Shown: piece after piece, positions 10,359-22,299 of the stretch
How positions within the stretch are numbered: the first letter of the stretch is position 1
Layout: every line of letters begins with the position of its first letter
Assembly: GCA_028274465.1 (NCBI GenBank)
Contig: CM051455.1
Span: 122,671,462 to 122,735,461 of the forward strand
Origin: Plantago ovata
Taxonomy: Eukaryota > Streptophyta > Magnoliopsida > Lamiales > Plantaginaceae
Reading direction: 5' to 3'
Length of the DNA stretch: 64,000 bases
Position numbers and translations under genes: made by a program
The notes under the pieces: model-generated
Told to the model about the DNA's origin: nothing
Databases searched by the model: none
The model's input: only the letters and a program-made list of their open reading frames with translations

Positions 10359-11459
10359 GTATGTGTTGTTAACCTAACATTTTGTGATTTGGAGGTCTCT
10401 CATTCTCAATTCTTCAATGCTTTTGGAGGGGTTTTGAAAAGGCTATAATCTATAAGTCTTGAAAAGCTTCTTTCTGCTGCTTCAACTTTTGCTCATTGGT
10501 TGATCGAACTGTGAAGTTATCGTTGCTTACTGTACCCAACTGCTATTTTAGTCACTAGGTATAGTATTGTGCAGGTTAGTATCATGTCCCTGTTATAGTT
10601 TCAGTACATAGTAGTATCCTTTTGTCGAAGTTTCAGTACGAAGTAGTATTTAAGCATGACTTTTATTCATCATCAAAATAATAATAAGTAGATATTGCAG
10701 CACATAATAGGATAAACTACAACTTAGTTATGTAGAAGAGAAAAATATAGTACCAATGTATTCTGGAGCATGAAATCATTTGCACAATTTAGTTGATACT
10801 TTGATCACTGTTTAATTTATCTGTTAATTAATGGTGTTATTGTTGCAAACTAGTGATGAATAGTACTGGACAACAAAAAACAAAACGGAAAAATACTACT
10901 AATGTTCTTTTAGAACATGTGGACTGTAGAAGTAGTTATAATTACTAAAGTTGCTCAATCTATTGTACGACTCACTTTAATTTTAGTCCATGTTGTTAAT
11001 TTAACTTAACTCGAATGTCTTGGTTTGAAAATCATACAACATTACAAATATGGGAAATGTTGTAATAATAGTACTACTACATGGGTTTTTTGATTTATGC
11101 AACTCTGACTCCAGAGTCCTTTATTCTATCATCTCAGAATCGGTCTGTTCTGTATAATTAGTACAAGTAAAAATTCCATCATTGATTCCTCTTAAAAACC
11201 AGTTCATTGCAAACTATACTTGCGTAGTTAAATGCAGAATATATAATATATAATATAATTATACTGTAGAGTATCAGTAGTTATATTTTTATATAAAAAC
11301 AATGATGTTCGTCGCAGAGACACACGTCCTTGAATTACGCTAGTGGGAAAGAAACAGTATGTTAATTGTTGACCCTACATGTGTGATAATTTTCTTCTCA
11401 TATTTAATCACTTGATGAAATAACTTTCATGTTCTTGTTCGCAATTGTTTTGATCCAGT

Positions 11460-11585
11460 ATGAGACCAAATGCGATGGTTTCAACTACTATCGGGGACAT
11501 AGTGCGTGGAAAACTTGAAGTTGGATCAGTGACTTGGAAGAAGATCAGTAAGCCCCACAAGGAACAGTTGTTTGCTGAGTTTAAG
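11460..11585 (+). pseudogene. Transposase_24-like exon fragment
   Basis: An exon-like block between an acceptor (GATCCAG) and a donor (TTTAAG/GTAC) encodes MRPNAMVSTTIGDIVRGKLE, then VGSVTWKKISKPHKEQLFAEFK. The order (invariant IG, then VTWKKI, then KEQLFAEF) is that of the plant Ptta/En/Spm transposase (transposase_24) conserved region. Only one exon is present, so it is a fragment. Assignment is by pattern recognition. Confidence 0.5.
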
Positions 11586-12148
11586 GTACTATTTATCTAT
11601 TATAGTTGGAGTTTCTGTTATAGAGCTAGAGTCTGCAATCATATGTGAAAACTTCGGCCATTTCTACGGCGAACCGACTTGCTATCCTCCATATCCTCCA
11701 TATCAGTATCTTACATTACAGATTGTCATTTTATTATATGTACAACATTTCAGTTTCTTACATATAGGTTCTTAATTGACCTCGATGATGAAGGTCCTAC
11801 TAATCACTTTTGTCTTGATGAGTAGTATATCAATTAATATTGTGGAAGTTAGTTTATTGATCACGGACGGGGCTGATTGGTTGTATTGAAGAGTTGTTCT
11901 TGTGATTGGCTATTTTTTATGTGAAATGTAATTCTGATTATGCATGATGGTTTGTGAGAGATTTTGCAATTGTAATTAAAATAAAAAACAATCATGTGCC
12001 CATAAAAATATTTCAATTTGTCTAAATAAAAAAAAATGATGTCGCCATAACAAACTAGATGAAAGATGTTCCCAAATAAAAATCACGTCTAATAAGAAAA
12101 TCATGTCCAATATAATTAATGGCTACTCAATAAAAAACTCAGTCAATG

Positions 12149-15100
12149 TTATACGTTCTGGTCGAAATCATGATCGCCAGTGCCATAGTAACCTTCCTTG
12201 AGTCCCCATGCAAAGTCTAGTTCGATATCAGTGCTTGAATTTTCTAGATGATCCTCTGCAAGCTTCCTCAAGTCCTCATCACTTTCTATACTTATTGGAC
12301 CACCAATATACTGCTCTCCAGTGACTTTAAAAGCCTCCTTTAACACTCCTCCTACCGTCATTTCTATATCAGTGAATTGACGAAGTATAGGATGGTGAAG
12401 TTCCATTCCAGCTGAGCGAGCCCATACACGTAACAATGGTCTGCAAAAAAAAAAGTGTACTTAAATTATGTTAATGCACGAGAAAACCCATGTTTAGATG
12501 GATGAGGATATTGTTCGTATAAAAAAAAAGAAACCATTTCTGAATCGCCTACCTGTTGCTGTTTAAATTCTTTTCGTGATAATACAACATCGTTGCTAGT
12601 TTCCTTCGTGTGGAGATAGACTCTTCCTGCAATGCATATTTCACAAATTAAGTATGTGACACCACATATGCTCAGATAAAATTGCAATATAAAACTTAAA
12701 AATTGCATTTGCACATTAAATTGGCTTACATGTGTCAATAGTCGATTTACCATTCCGGGGAACATTATGTTTAGGCACACATATAGCCCGCAATCATGCC
12801 TGCAATATTATCAGTAGTCAATGTTATATATGTAGATATTGTAATGATAACCTGAAAACTGCATTGTAATCATGGTAATGCTAGTCATACCCGTCTAGCT
12901 GTTGTGGAGTAGTTGCATACACTATCTTGAATTTATCCCAATCTGAATGTCTAAATCCTTGCTCATTGTATATATCAGTCCACACTTTGTTGCTGATCTT
13001 CTCGAGTCTTGTAAACTGTTTGAATAATTTCAGATAAAACATGAAGATTATACATTTCATTTTTGTCTAACTAAATAATGAAGTTCTTACCGCTTTCTTC
13101 ACCATAGACATCCTGCGTTGTTGGGCTTCAGCAATTCTCACTGTGTCAAAAATCTCTACTTTTTGGGTGTCAAAATTAATTGTGGCCGACAACCAATGGT
13201 CATGATCATGAATTGGTATTGTAATAGTGTTGCATTTTGATGGATCACCTCTGAGATTTCTTTTTGTCCCACCGAAAATGCATTTATCTATGTTTATATC
13301 ATCGTGTATCTCTTTCCCAGTACCATCTTGACTCTCTACTTGTAGATTAATACATGGAAACCATTTATCTCTAATATGGTACTTGTTCAACTTTCTGGAT
13401 CACATTGAGTTTGAACTCACCATCTGGTGATACCAGGTAGACAATGTCCAATCATTGTTGACCGATCCTCTATCGCACCAAGTGACATACCCAATACAAT
13501 TTATCACCTGAGTAGGCACAAGTTTCATGTCATGGATGTATATTTCAGTCTATTAATAACTTAAATCAAGTAGAAATTATTGCATTGTTAACTAAATTGA
13601 TACACTACAGGAGAGGGTGGATGAACTCCACATTACTTACATCGCCGTATAACCAATTTGTGCCTTCTAGGCTTTTAATGGTATCTCGTGTCAGGTAATC
13701 GTCCTCAAACCTCACAAGTACTTCACTGCGAGGAATGAATTGAAAGTATACAAAATGTTAGCAACATACATAGAAGTTAATAATTTCGAAGAGATCATAA
13801 TTTATGAAACATACTTTTTATCAAAATAATTCGTATCCCACAGATATGATGCTATATGATCACCTCTTTTGATTTTTTTGCAAACTATTTCATAAATGTC
13901 CTCATTGTGAATCTTAGCTCTGGGAGTTTCAAAGTCAAGTTCGCGTGGACTTATGGTCGACCGTTTGCATGGGCTTGGTGATTGTACGTTCACACTATTA
14001 CTGTCTATATCGACCAACTCCTCGGGAACTAGTTTTCCTTGCATGCTAGTGGGTGTGGCAAAGTTCTGAACGGGTTCCTCATGGTGTGTTGTAACACCAT
14101 TCTTGGTGGCCTTTTCCACACATCTCTCACTTAATATATCACTAATTGTGTTTTCCACTACAGCGAACCGTTTCTCCATGCAAGTCATTCGTCCACCAAG
14201 TACTTGAAGCTGCGTATTTAGTGATGTAGTTTGGCTAGCTATAAACTTCAGAAGTTGAATGGCATTGGAATTTGATATTTCCTCGTCCGATGACGGAACG
14301 GTACATGTGTTCTTGTTGTCTTCTATTTTCCCTTCCTTTGGATTTTGTTTTGCATTGCTATTGATGGTACGCTTAGGGGCATCCATAACCTGTAAGATGA
14401 AAAACAAAATATAACTCCCAGTTACATGTAAAGCACTGAAGTACTATCAACAAGATGAAAGTTTTAAGTTCTTACAAAATCTTTCTTAAAACCTCCCATA
14501 TTAGTGAACTTGGTTAGGATGATGGACACTGTATCGTCGGTCCATTGACACATGGTTGGTACTCTTGGTAGTTGTTTTTCAAGCTGACGATTCATGCTCT
14601 CGTTTATTGTTGTGAGTCCAATAATCTGTCCATGTGAGTTGTAAAAAAAAAAACCTCTAGTATGGAAAAATATAAGTATATACTATATTTTTTGTTCACA
14701 TCAGCCAATAACTCCAAATTATAGTTTTAGTGAAAAAAAATACCTTCAGTCGCAGAACACAACCCTTTATTTTGTGATGCTTTGTATTTTTGGCTCCATA
14801 CTTTTCTAACCCATCCACCAGTCCTTTCAATACAAACTCGGCCCAGTTGTAATCGCCTATACTTTGAAGATTGACCATGTGATCCAGAAGGGTGATATTC
14901 AAAGTGCTACCATCCGTTGGTAGGAGAACTGTAGTGAGCATAAACATAAGGTACATAACTTTGAACTCATCACCATGCGATTTACATGAGGACAACTTGA
15001 CTTGCAAATTTTTCAACTCTATCTTCTTACGGTCCTTATCATCCATGAACCAACGGCCGTACATTGCCCATCCTTTGTTTGATGTTTCATGGGATATAGT

Positions 15101-15526
15101 CTTATTCCCACAAGGAATTCCTAGGGTTAAACTGACAGTATGTGCTGTTAATGTGATTGTGGTTCCAAGAATTGTCAATGACCGACTGGAACGGTCAAAA
15201 TTGTTCAGCAACCACTGCAACAACTTACTGTCTATACGCTGCATTTTGATGTCTAACAGGGACCCAAATCCCATTGACTTAACAGCCAACCTCTGTTCTT
15301 TGGTCAATGATTTATTTGTTTTGACAAATTTTGGTAGAGCTGTCCTGTGGTCAATGGTGGGTATATCTTGTTGAAGATCCGGAGATGACAAACTAAACAT
15401 TGTTAGTCTAGTTGGTTCCTGTGGAACATGACCCTTTTTCCGCTGATCATGAGTATTGTGCTCGTCCGAGCTCCTCTTCTTTCCACAATTCTCTTTCATA
15501 TTCATGCCTGTGTTCTCTTTATGCAT
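12149..15526 (-). pseudogene. Ulp1-type SUMO-protease-like gene of MULE-1 (two lesions)
   Basis: Nine exons can be placed by consensus splice sites: 15526-14744, 14625-14476, 14389-13815, 13725-13641, 13508-13091, 13015-12891, 12799-12730, 12626-12553 and 12440-12149. They total 857 codons if one nucleotide is discounted. Exon 1 carries the N-terminal region typical of MULE Ulp1 proteins (RLAVKSMGFGSLLDIKMQ). The C-terminal peptidase (C48/Ulp1) has the WLYGD/VIN substrate region, catalytic His in HDHDHW, Asp in EIFDT and Cys in HDCGLYVC. The lesions are a 1-nt excess in an A-run at 13500-13503 and an in-frame TGA at 13402-13400, so this copy should not give full-length protein. In the family, these proteins are presumed to remove SUMO-like modifiers; their role in transposition is not established. 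Confidence 0.85.
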
Positions 15527-15717
15527 AAAATCATAGGGTGATGAGTGATTTAGTTGAGCATATTTATTTGAATGTTATTAGCAGGATGCTGAAAGATTAG
15601 AAAAAATCTAAACAAACATGTAAAACTTAAGAATACGGATGCAGCAGCTAGCAGAATCTAAAATGCAGGTATGTATGTGGCCCTACATCTTTTAGTTGGA
15701 AATCTTCTTCCTTTTAG

Positions 15718-15852
15718 ATATTGAAAGCATTCCATTACTACCAATGTAAAGCAGATTGTTAAGGTAATTTTTATTGCCATTTCTTTTCTTTTCAGCATTT
15801 ATTTAGGTGATAAAGTTTCACCCACAGATATTGAAGAAGGCATGCGGGTTGG
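15718..15852 (+). pseudogene. Captured fragment of proteasome ATPase RPT1
   Basis: Two short exon-like blocks with splice signals, 15718-15763 and 15796-15852, encode TNVKQIVK and LGDKVSPTDIEEGMRVG. From memory of the family, the latter matches the 26S proteasome regulatory particle subunit RPT1 just before its AAA module. The reading frame is disturbed near the start of both blocks. It is on the plus strand, opposite to the transposase, and most likely a host-gene fragment acquired by the MULE (Pack-MULE type transduplication). Confidence 0.65.
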
Positions 15853-16697
15853 GTAAGTTCTTACAGACATCAGTAACTTTTATCTGGATTCTTATGGTGA
15901 ATCGTGATACTGCTAATAAAATTTTGAGTGGAAATTGATCTTTTTATCTTTGTATAAATCGTCTTAATCCTCTGTACGTTTAAATATGCCACTACTCACG
16001 AATATCAGTTTTCTGTCACTTATACTGGAGCGCTTCTGATCTGCATGCTAATCCACATTGGTTGCGTCCCTACTAGATGTACATGTGGATATAATCCTAC
16101 CATTTTTCTCATTATGTCTTCTGGAATATGGAAAAAGCATCAGCGTCTATATAAATGAGATTCCATGCATATATTTGTCTAGTAATATCAAATGTTAGGA
16201 TTACTGGAGCAACATTATATGGAAGCTTATTCAACATCTACTTCTGTTTTATCCCAAAATTCCCTTTCATGTTGAAATATCCCGTAGCTATAAAAAAATG
16301 ATAAGTGCATGGTTTTACTCAGAAATAAACAATGTCATTCCTCTTGCCTGTACTGCAAATCGTTCATCTTCCTTATAGATATCTTATTTCAGACTCTCTT
16401 GACTCAATTGGTTTCCTTTGTTTAGATGGCTTGTAGTATCAGTATTTGCAGAAGAATTCAGTATTTTGCTCTGCCTTTAGTTTGATTTCTGAAAAATTAG
16501 AAAAAATACGTACCTGGAAGTCAACTTTTTCAGGTGGTTGTCTTCTTAGATCCTGAAAATTACCTGAACATGTAACGTGTTTCTCTTCTGTTCTGAACGT
16601 GTTTCTCTTCTGTTCTGAACGTGATACTGGCATGGAGTCTTATTCAAACTCTAAGTCTGTCCTGAACGTGAAAGTTGCATGGAGTCTTCAAACTCTA

Positions 16698-16796
16698 ATT
16701 ACCTAGCATAATGTAACTCTTAATTAATTAATTGAACCTTAATTAATTACCTAGCATAATGTAACTCTTAATTAATTAATTGAACCTTAATTAATT
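16698..16796. repeat. 48-bp tandem duplication
   Basis: ACCTAGCATAATGTAACTC followed by TTAATTAATTAATTGAACC occurs twice in direct tandem, starting at 16701 and 16749. Just upstream, GTTCTGAACGTGTTTCTC-type sequence is repeated too (16575-16680). Confidence 0.85.
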
Positions 16797-16878
16797 AGAC
16801 GAACTCCTCGACAGTGAGATTTTTAACCACCTCCATTCTTTTCCTATGTTGATTCAATTATGTGATAATTATTTGCAG

Positions 16879-17060
16879 CTTTCAATCAGGAGCCGCAGAG
16901 AATATGAACTGGTTTTTAAACCAGTATTTGGAGGCTTGCAAATAAGAGGGCTACAATATGGAGAAAGACACTCTGTTGACCTTCTATGAAGCCGTTAATG
17001 TAGGACTTAAAGAGAATGAAAGATCGGATGAATTCCTTCAATAACCAGAAGAGAACACAG
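16879..17060 (+). pseudogene. Unidentified captured exon
   Basis: Between an acceptor (TTTGCAG) and a strong donor (ACACAG/GTGAGT), one frame reads SGAAENMNWFLNQYLEACK, stop, EGYNMEKDTLLTFYEAVN, then GLKENERSDEFLQ, stop, PEENT. Amino-acid usage is protein-like and the two stops suggest decay. I do not recognise the source gene. By analogy with the RPT1 and ADA2 pieces it is probably a captured host exon. Confidence 0.4.
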
Positions 17061-18043
17061 GTGAGTAAACTCGGTGGAACTTAATTGAGTGGTTCTCTAA
17101 AATTTATCTCGTTCGTACCCTCTTCTTCATCGTCTCTCTTTCAACCTGTCAAATCTATTTAATCTCAATTTATAATTCTATAGGAGATTAATATCTATCT
17201 CTAATCTTATTCACCTTTACTTACTTTCGTCGGGATTCAATATGATCAATACTTGAAAGGATTCCACCTAATATCAACAGTTAAATAATGTACCCTCACC
17301 CTGAAGAGTGAAGATAGTGTATTTTTGTTGTGTTAAAGTATACATGTCTCTGAATTCTGAGCATCTAGAAGGACTATTATGCATCCATGTTAGAGTTGGA
17401 ATTCTATCATGTGCCTTTGGTTGTTCAATGGTAGTGAAACTGTAAGTTAACACTAGGTTGTAAACATAATGTGCGTATCCTGTTCTACTAATATTATCTG
17501 CTATTATTCGGTTCACATTATCGGACCAGTAATTAGATTGCTTGTTTAGGTTATTATTCATCAATAGAAGAAGTTAGCATTCACGCCATTATTGATATTT
17601 TCTGTCCCAGAAGAATTTTGTGTAGAGGTACTTTATTTGATTTGTCAGTTTGAATTGGCAGCAGCCAGTAGTGAATGGTGTAAAACGTTTCAATTAGTAG
17701 TCCAGTGTGGCATGGGTATTTGATTGCTATTAGGTATTTTAGGAGATCTTAGCTCCCTCTTCCATCATTGTCGTGTGTCCTAGACTGTCATTGCATCGAT
17801 ACAAACGATTCTTCTGTTTTAGATAATGAGATATTCGTTTCACTTCTTTCTCCACGATTCCTACCTATTTGACCTGTGTCGTTTACCTGTTACTACTTAA
17901 TTCTGTAGTTGCTTTTATAGTATTTGAGATCTTACTGAATATGAATTCAAACTACCTAAGATACGACTCGATTGTCCATGTCCCTTGTTTGGTCATTATA
18001 ATGTTGCTGGTATAGTTTACTTGATACTATTTACATGATGCAG

Positions 18044-18107
18044 AATGGAATTTAATGAGCAAGTAGCCACATCATGTATGGACTGCAAGTGCCTCAATTT
18101 CACAAAG
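18044..18107 (+). other. Short exon-like block
   Basis: Flanked by an acceptor (GATGCAG) and donor (CAAAG/GTAGG), it reads MEFNEQVATSCMDCKCLNF then TK. The spacing of four cysteines is notable but too short to assign. Confidence 0.25.
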
Positions 18108-18109
18108 GT

Positions 18110-19579
18110 AGGAGTGACAGTTTTGTTTTTTCTCTTGATCCGTCCATATACTTATTATTTTGCTAGAATAGGACACACGTATTCGAGTTATCCTTTATCA
18201 CACAATGGATTGAGTTATACACAATTCCTTCTGCAAGCTTGATTATGTTGCTGATCAGAGCTCTAATCATTTTACATAGGAAGTCGAGAATGAAGCAACT
18301 GCCAACATACCGAACTGGGGTTCTTGAAAGCAAGCAATTCTGAAAGATTGACCATTTTTCCATTTGTTTTTCCCTTTTGCTTCCTTGGCACTGAAAGTTC
18401 TATTTCGGTTGGATTATACTTTCGTCTGTTTACTTTAGAAATAGAAAATGGTATAGTGTATTTAAATATACAGATGGATTTTGGTTTTGTAATTACTATG
18501 GCTTGTATATCAGTACATTGCCAAGAGCAGCATCTTCTCAGTAATACATAAATCAATTTGTCCAGATGTATACTGTACAGGAAAATCTATAAAAATTGCT
18601 TTGGCAAAATAGCGTTTTGCCCGCTGAATTTTACATGTTTTTGTGATTTGCGTCATAAGCAAAGTGATGAAAATTGAAAATCTTGAGGCCAATGTGAAAC
18701 ACTTTCACATTAGCACAGAAAATGAGAAATGGCTGATGCAATAATAATATACTGGTCCATTAAGTTTTGTTAAAACAAAATTGAGAAGATAAAAAGAGTA
18801 TTTTAGCCATATTGGCTCTTCAGGCAGTGGATGGATAAGTCTTGGAATTTGATAGCTGATAAGCTATGAAGCAAAGAATGCCTTATATTCCAACACCTGT
18901 TATATTTGTTACAGTTACATCCAAGATAGCTCTGTGGTCCTAGGGAAGAGCACCGAATTCACTCCCTATATATTGATAGCAAATCTAGTTTCATTTGGTT
19001 GATCATCATTGCCACAAACACATTCATCAACAAGATCACACGCGACTAAACACTTGCAAGTTATTCAATGTAGTCGAATCCATGTTCATAAATAAAACTG
19101 CAAGTTTCTTTATGTAATGCTTTATCTTTCAGCAGAACATTGGTTCGGGAAGTTTCACTCCACATGTTCAACTCAGCATATAAAACAGAGAATATAACAT
19201 AATGGAAATAATATGTTGCTTGACAGTAAAAATTACAAATAAAAAGTTGACACTGAAGAGGTCACAGAAACTCCCTGGTTTAAACTTATCCCATACATGT
19301 CTACAAAAGTAAAAATAGGAAATAGTTCATGCTCTCGTTTATTGACTCTAAAGAGGTCACAGAAACTCCCCATAGGACATTTACGTAAATTATTCAGCTA
19401 TACCAAGCCTTGGCAGCAGATTTGGTGGCAGGTACCTCCTACTAAAGAGCAACAAAGAGAAAAAGAAAGGTTGGTTAGTTGACAAAACACACATCATGAA
19501 GGGCATAACAATACAAACAATTATTATTTCAATTCATTAAACACTAAATACCTCAGTCGCGGAAAGGTTGGGTACTCTA
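18110..19579. other. MULE-1 interior without recognised genes
   Basis: Only short chance ORFs. AAGAGGTCACAGAAACTCCC occurs twice, at about 19255 and 19350, marking a ~96-bp diverged duplication close to the 3' end of the transposase gene. Confidence 0.5.
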
Positions 19580-22299
19580 CTAGGAACCACCCTTCTCTTT
19601 ATTCGGGCATTTCGTCCTCTTATGTCCAGCCTCCCTATTTTTTAAACATTGAGAATGAATCATAAAACACATAGAAAACGTGGATACGTTCAACAAAATA
19701 AAATATTTGGGATACTTATATTCAACAAATAATATGCATGAAGACATACCCACAATCTCCACATTTTTGCATTCTATTACGGGGTGCTCCTCTAGATTTG
19801 GCTTTAACAGGATTGGCTATGTTAGACTTCTTTGATGGCCTATCAGGGTCACGAATTTCATTAAAACCTTCAGGAGGTTCATTCGTATCATCAATCCCTG
19901 AGTTGCTGGCATGGCCTCCCACACGTTTTGCTCCACGTTGCATTTTTCTTAAAGCATCTCTGGTGTCTGTATCTGTCTGGGAAGCACCCAAAGACCATCG
20001 AAGACTCTCTTTGTATAGATTCATAAATCTCTGGCGTTGTGGGTCACTTGCCGAGAATAACTTTGGAATGTACGATTCAAGTTGTTTCCCAATTGATGAT
20101 GTCCATCTCTCGTGGATGCAAGTCGAAGGGATCTCCTTAAGGCCCCTATGCTTAAAAGCTGAAAACAAATGGGAACATGGCAAGCTGGTGGACTCCAACA
20201 TCTGACAATCACATGTAAATCTGTTATTTTGAACATCGACATCCACACACCAACGGGTCCCATCGAGATTCCAACATTTAGCAAAAGTTAACCTAAACCC
20301 GTCATTACTTAGAAGCACAAGCGCTTGTTCATCTGCAATTTGATCTTTCACCTTAACAAATATGTTCTTACTATAAACTTCAGCAGCATGATTCACTAGA
20401 TGATACAACGCACAAGGCTTCCGTGGTTGTACAGGCATTTTGGACTCACATTGACTATCAAAAGCATCTACCCTTAGCTGATGGAGCTCGTTAAAATAAT
20501 GCTTCAACAACTCAACAAGCTTGAATCCTCGTTTTACACGAAGCTTGAAACGAGAGTTAAGCGACTCTGCTCTCTGGGTGCTCCTCATCATTGCTACAAA
20601 ATGTCCTACACAATGAGACTCACTCCACATTTCCCTTTTATCATACAAATTAGTAAGCCATGCAATTTCATCAGCATCAAGATCTTGAGCTATCAGATCC
20701 TCCCAACACCACTCAAATGAATCAGATACATTTTGCTTCATGAGTTCTCCAAGACGAGAGTATATTTCACGGTTTTTTATTTTTTGCATACAATTTCTCA
20801 TTATGTGCCAAGTACAGAGGCGGTGCTTTGTTTCGGGCAACACATGCCTAATTGCCTCAGCCATGGCAGCGTCCTGATCCGTCATGACCGATAATGGTTT
20901 CTTCCCTCCCATGGCCTTAATAAATTGTTCCAACAACCAAATATATGAATCAGAGTCCTCATGCTTCATCAGTGCAGCACCAAAAATACAAGTTTTGAAA
21001 TTGTTGTCCACTCCAGAAAGAATGATAAGTGGATAACAATAAGTATTAGTTTTATATGTGCTGTCAAACTCTAATGCATCCCCGAACAACCTGTATTGAG
21101 CCCTTGAGAACCCATCGGTCCAGAACAACTTTTTCAATGAATTATCTGCATCATAAACGGGTTCGTATATGAAATCGACATCATTGAATTTCATCCCATC
21201 CAAGAAAGATAGAGTTGTAGCTGAATCTCCATGCCTCACAGATTCATTTCGCTTCTTGTTCAAAAAGTTGTAAGCATCTTTATCCTTAAATGATAAATTT
21301 GAAGGCCCTCCATGGGTGAGCTTCAAAAGATCTAAAATATTGCACGTACTATGCCCAGCAGCATTCAAGATACTTATTACCACTTTGTCGCCAGGTGATA
21401 TAAACCTGACAAACAATTAAGAATCTATTAAGCACGGAAGGTTGTCATGTAGCTTAAAATTTATGGTTTGAATAGAGATGGCCAAAGATAACATAACAAT
21501 AAAAAAAAAAAAGAAGCCATAGTATGGTGAAAGTAAACTAGAACATAAAGCAAGAACTAAATACCTCTTTTCCTAACAAATTCCGCCAGGAATTTCCAGA
21601 TTACAAAAAAAAAAATAAAAAAAAAAACTATATATACTGTAAATTAAATCTACAGTGCTAATTATTTGTTTTATTTAACATCAAAAGATTTGACTAGTTT
21701 GTTCACATAGTAGTACCAATTAGTAGTTCCAAGAAAACAAAATTGCTACGGCTGTAATATTATGAAAAGTAAATACTATATATACTGTGAATTTAATTTT
21801 TCTTCGCAAAAAAGATAAATAAAAACCATATTAAGTACCTGTTACATTTTAGTTCAGCTGATTCTGGACTTAAGAGATCGTGGTTGTGTTTGGGTTCAAA
21901 CAATTTAACGCGGTACATACCATCCTCTAGAGCAACTCGAAAACATGCTTTACAGTCAACCCTGTGATTTGCTTTTGGTGTTCTAATTTGTGGACCTGGA
22001 CGTTCTCTACGATGACCAGCAGAAGAACATTCCCACACCTGGTTCATTACCCGCGTCTTGTCTTTATTGTAACCTTTATGGGCTTTCCGGACATTAAATC
22101 CTTTCCGTGCACCGTAGCTACGATAAAATATGTCAGCATCATCAATGGTTCTAAAAGCCAGTCCTCTTATTGTGTCCTCATCGAGAGGAAGAGCACCATC
22201 ACCAAACATCTGAACATCATCATTTTCTGAATCTTCATCTGAATTCAGATGCTCGTCAACATGTACATCATCAGCTTCTGAGTTCTTCTCGCCCATCAT
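19580..22299 (-). CDS. FAR1-type MULE transposase, intact
   Basis: Three exons, 22299-21839, 21405-19750 and 19634-19580, join in frame to 724 codons including the stop. Order of parts: an acidic N-terminus; a FAR1/WRKY-GCM1-like zinc-binding domain (CKACF about residue 120, HNH about residue 140); the MULE DDE catalytic core with LEFDSTY, MTDQD and RAESLN supplying Asp, Asp and Glu; a SWIM zinc finger (CDCQMLESTSLPCSH); a basic tail; and a C-terminal zinc knuckle CGDCGEAGHKRTKC completed only by splicing exon 3. MULE transposases bind terminal repeats and cut and rejoin DNA; domesticated relatives are the FHY3/FAR1 transcription factors. Position inside MULE-1 and lack of lesions suggest a potentially autonomous source. 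Confidence 0.9.

Noticed and set aside
19738..20205. 155-codon plus-strand ORF
   Set aside because: It is the shadow of the transposase exon on the other strand.
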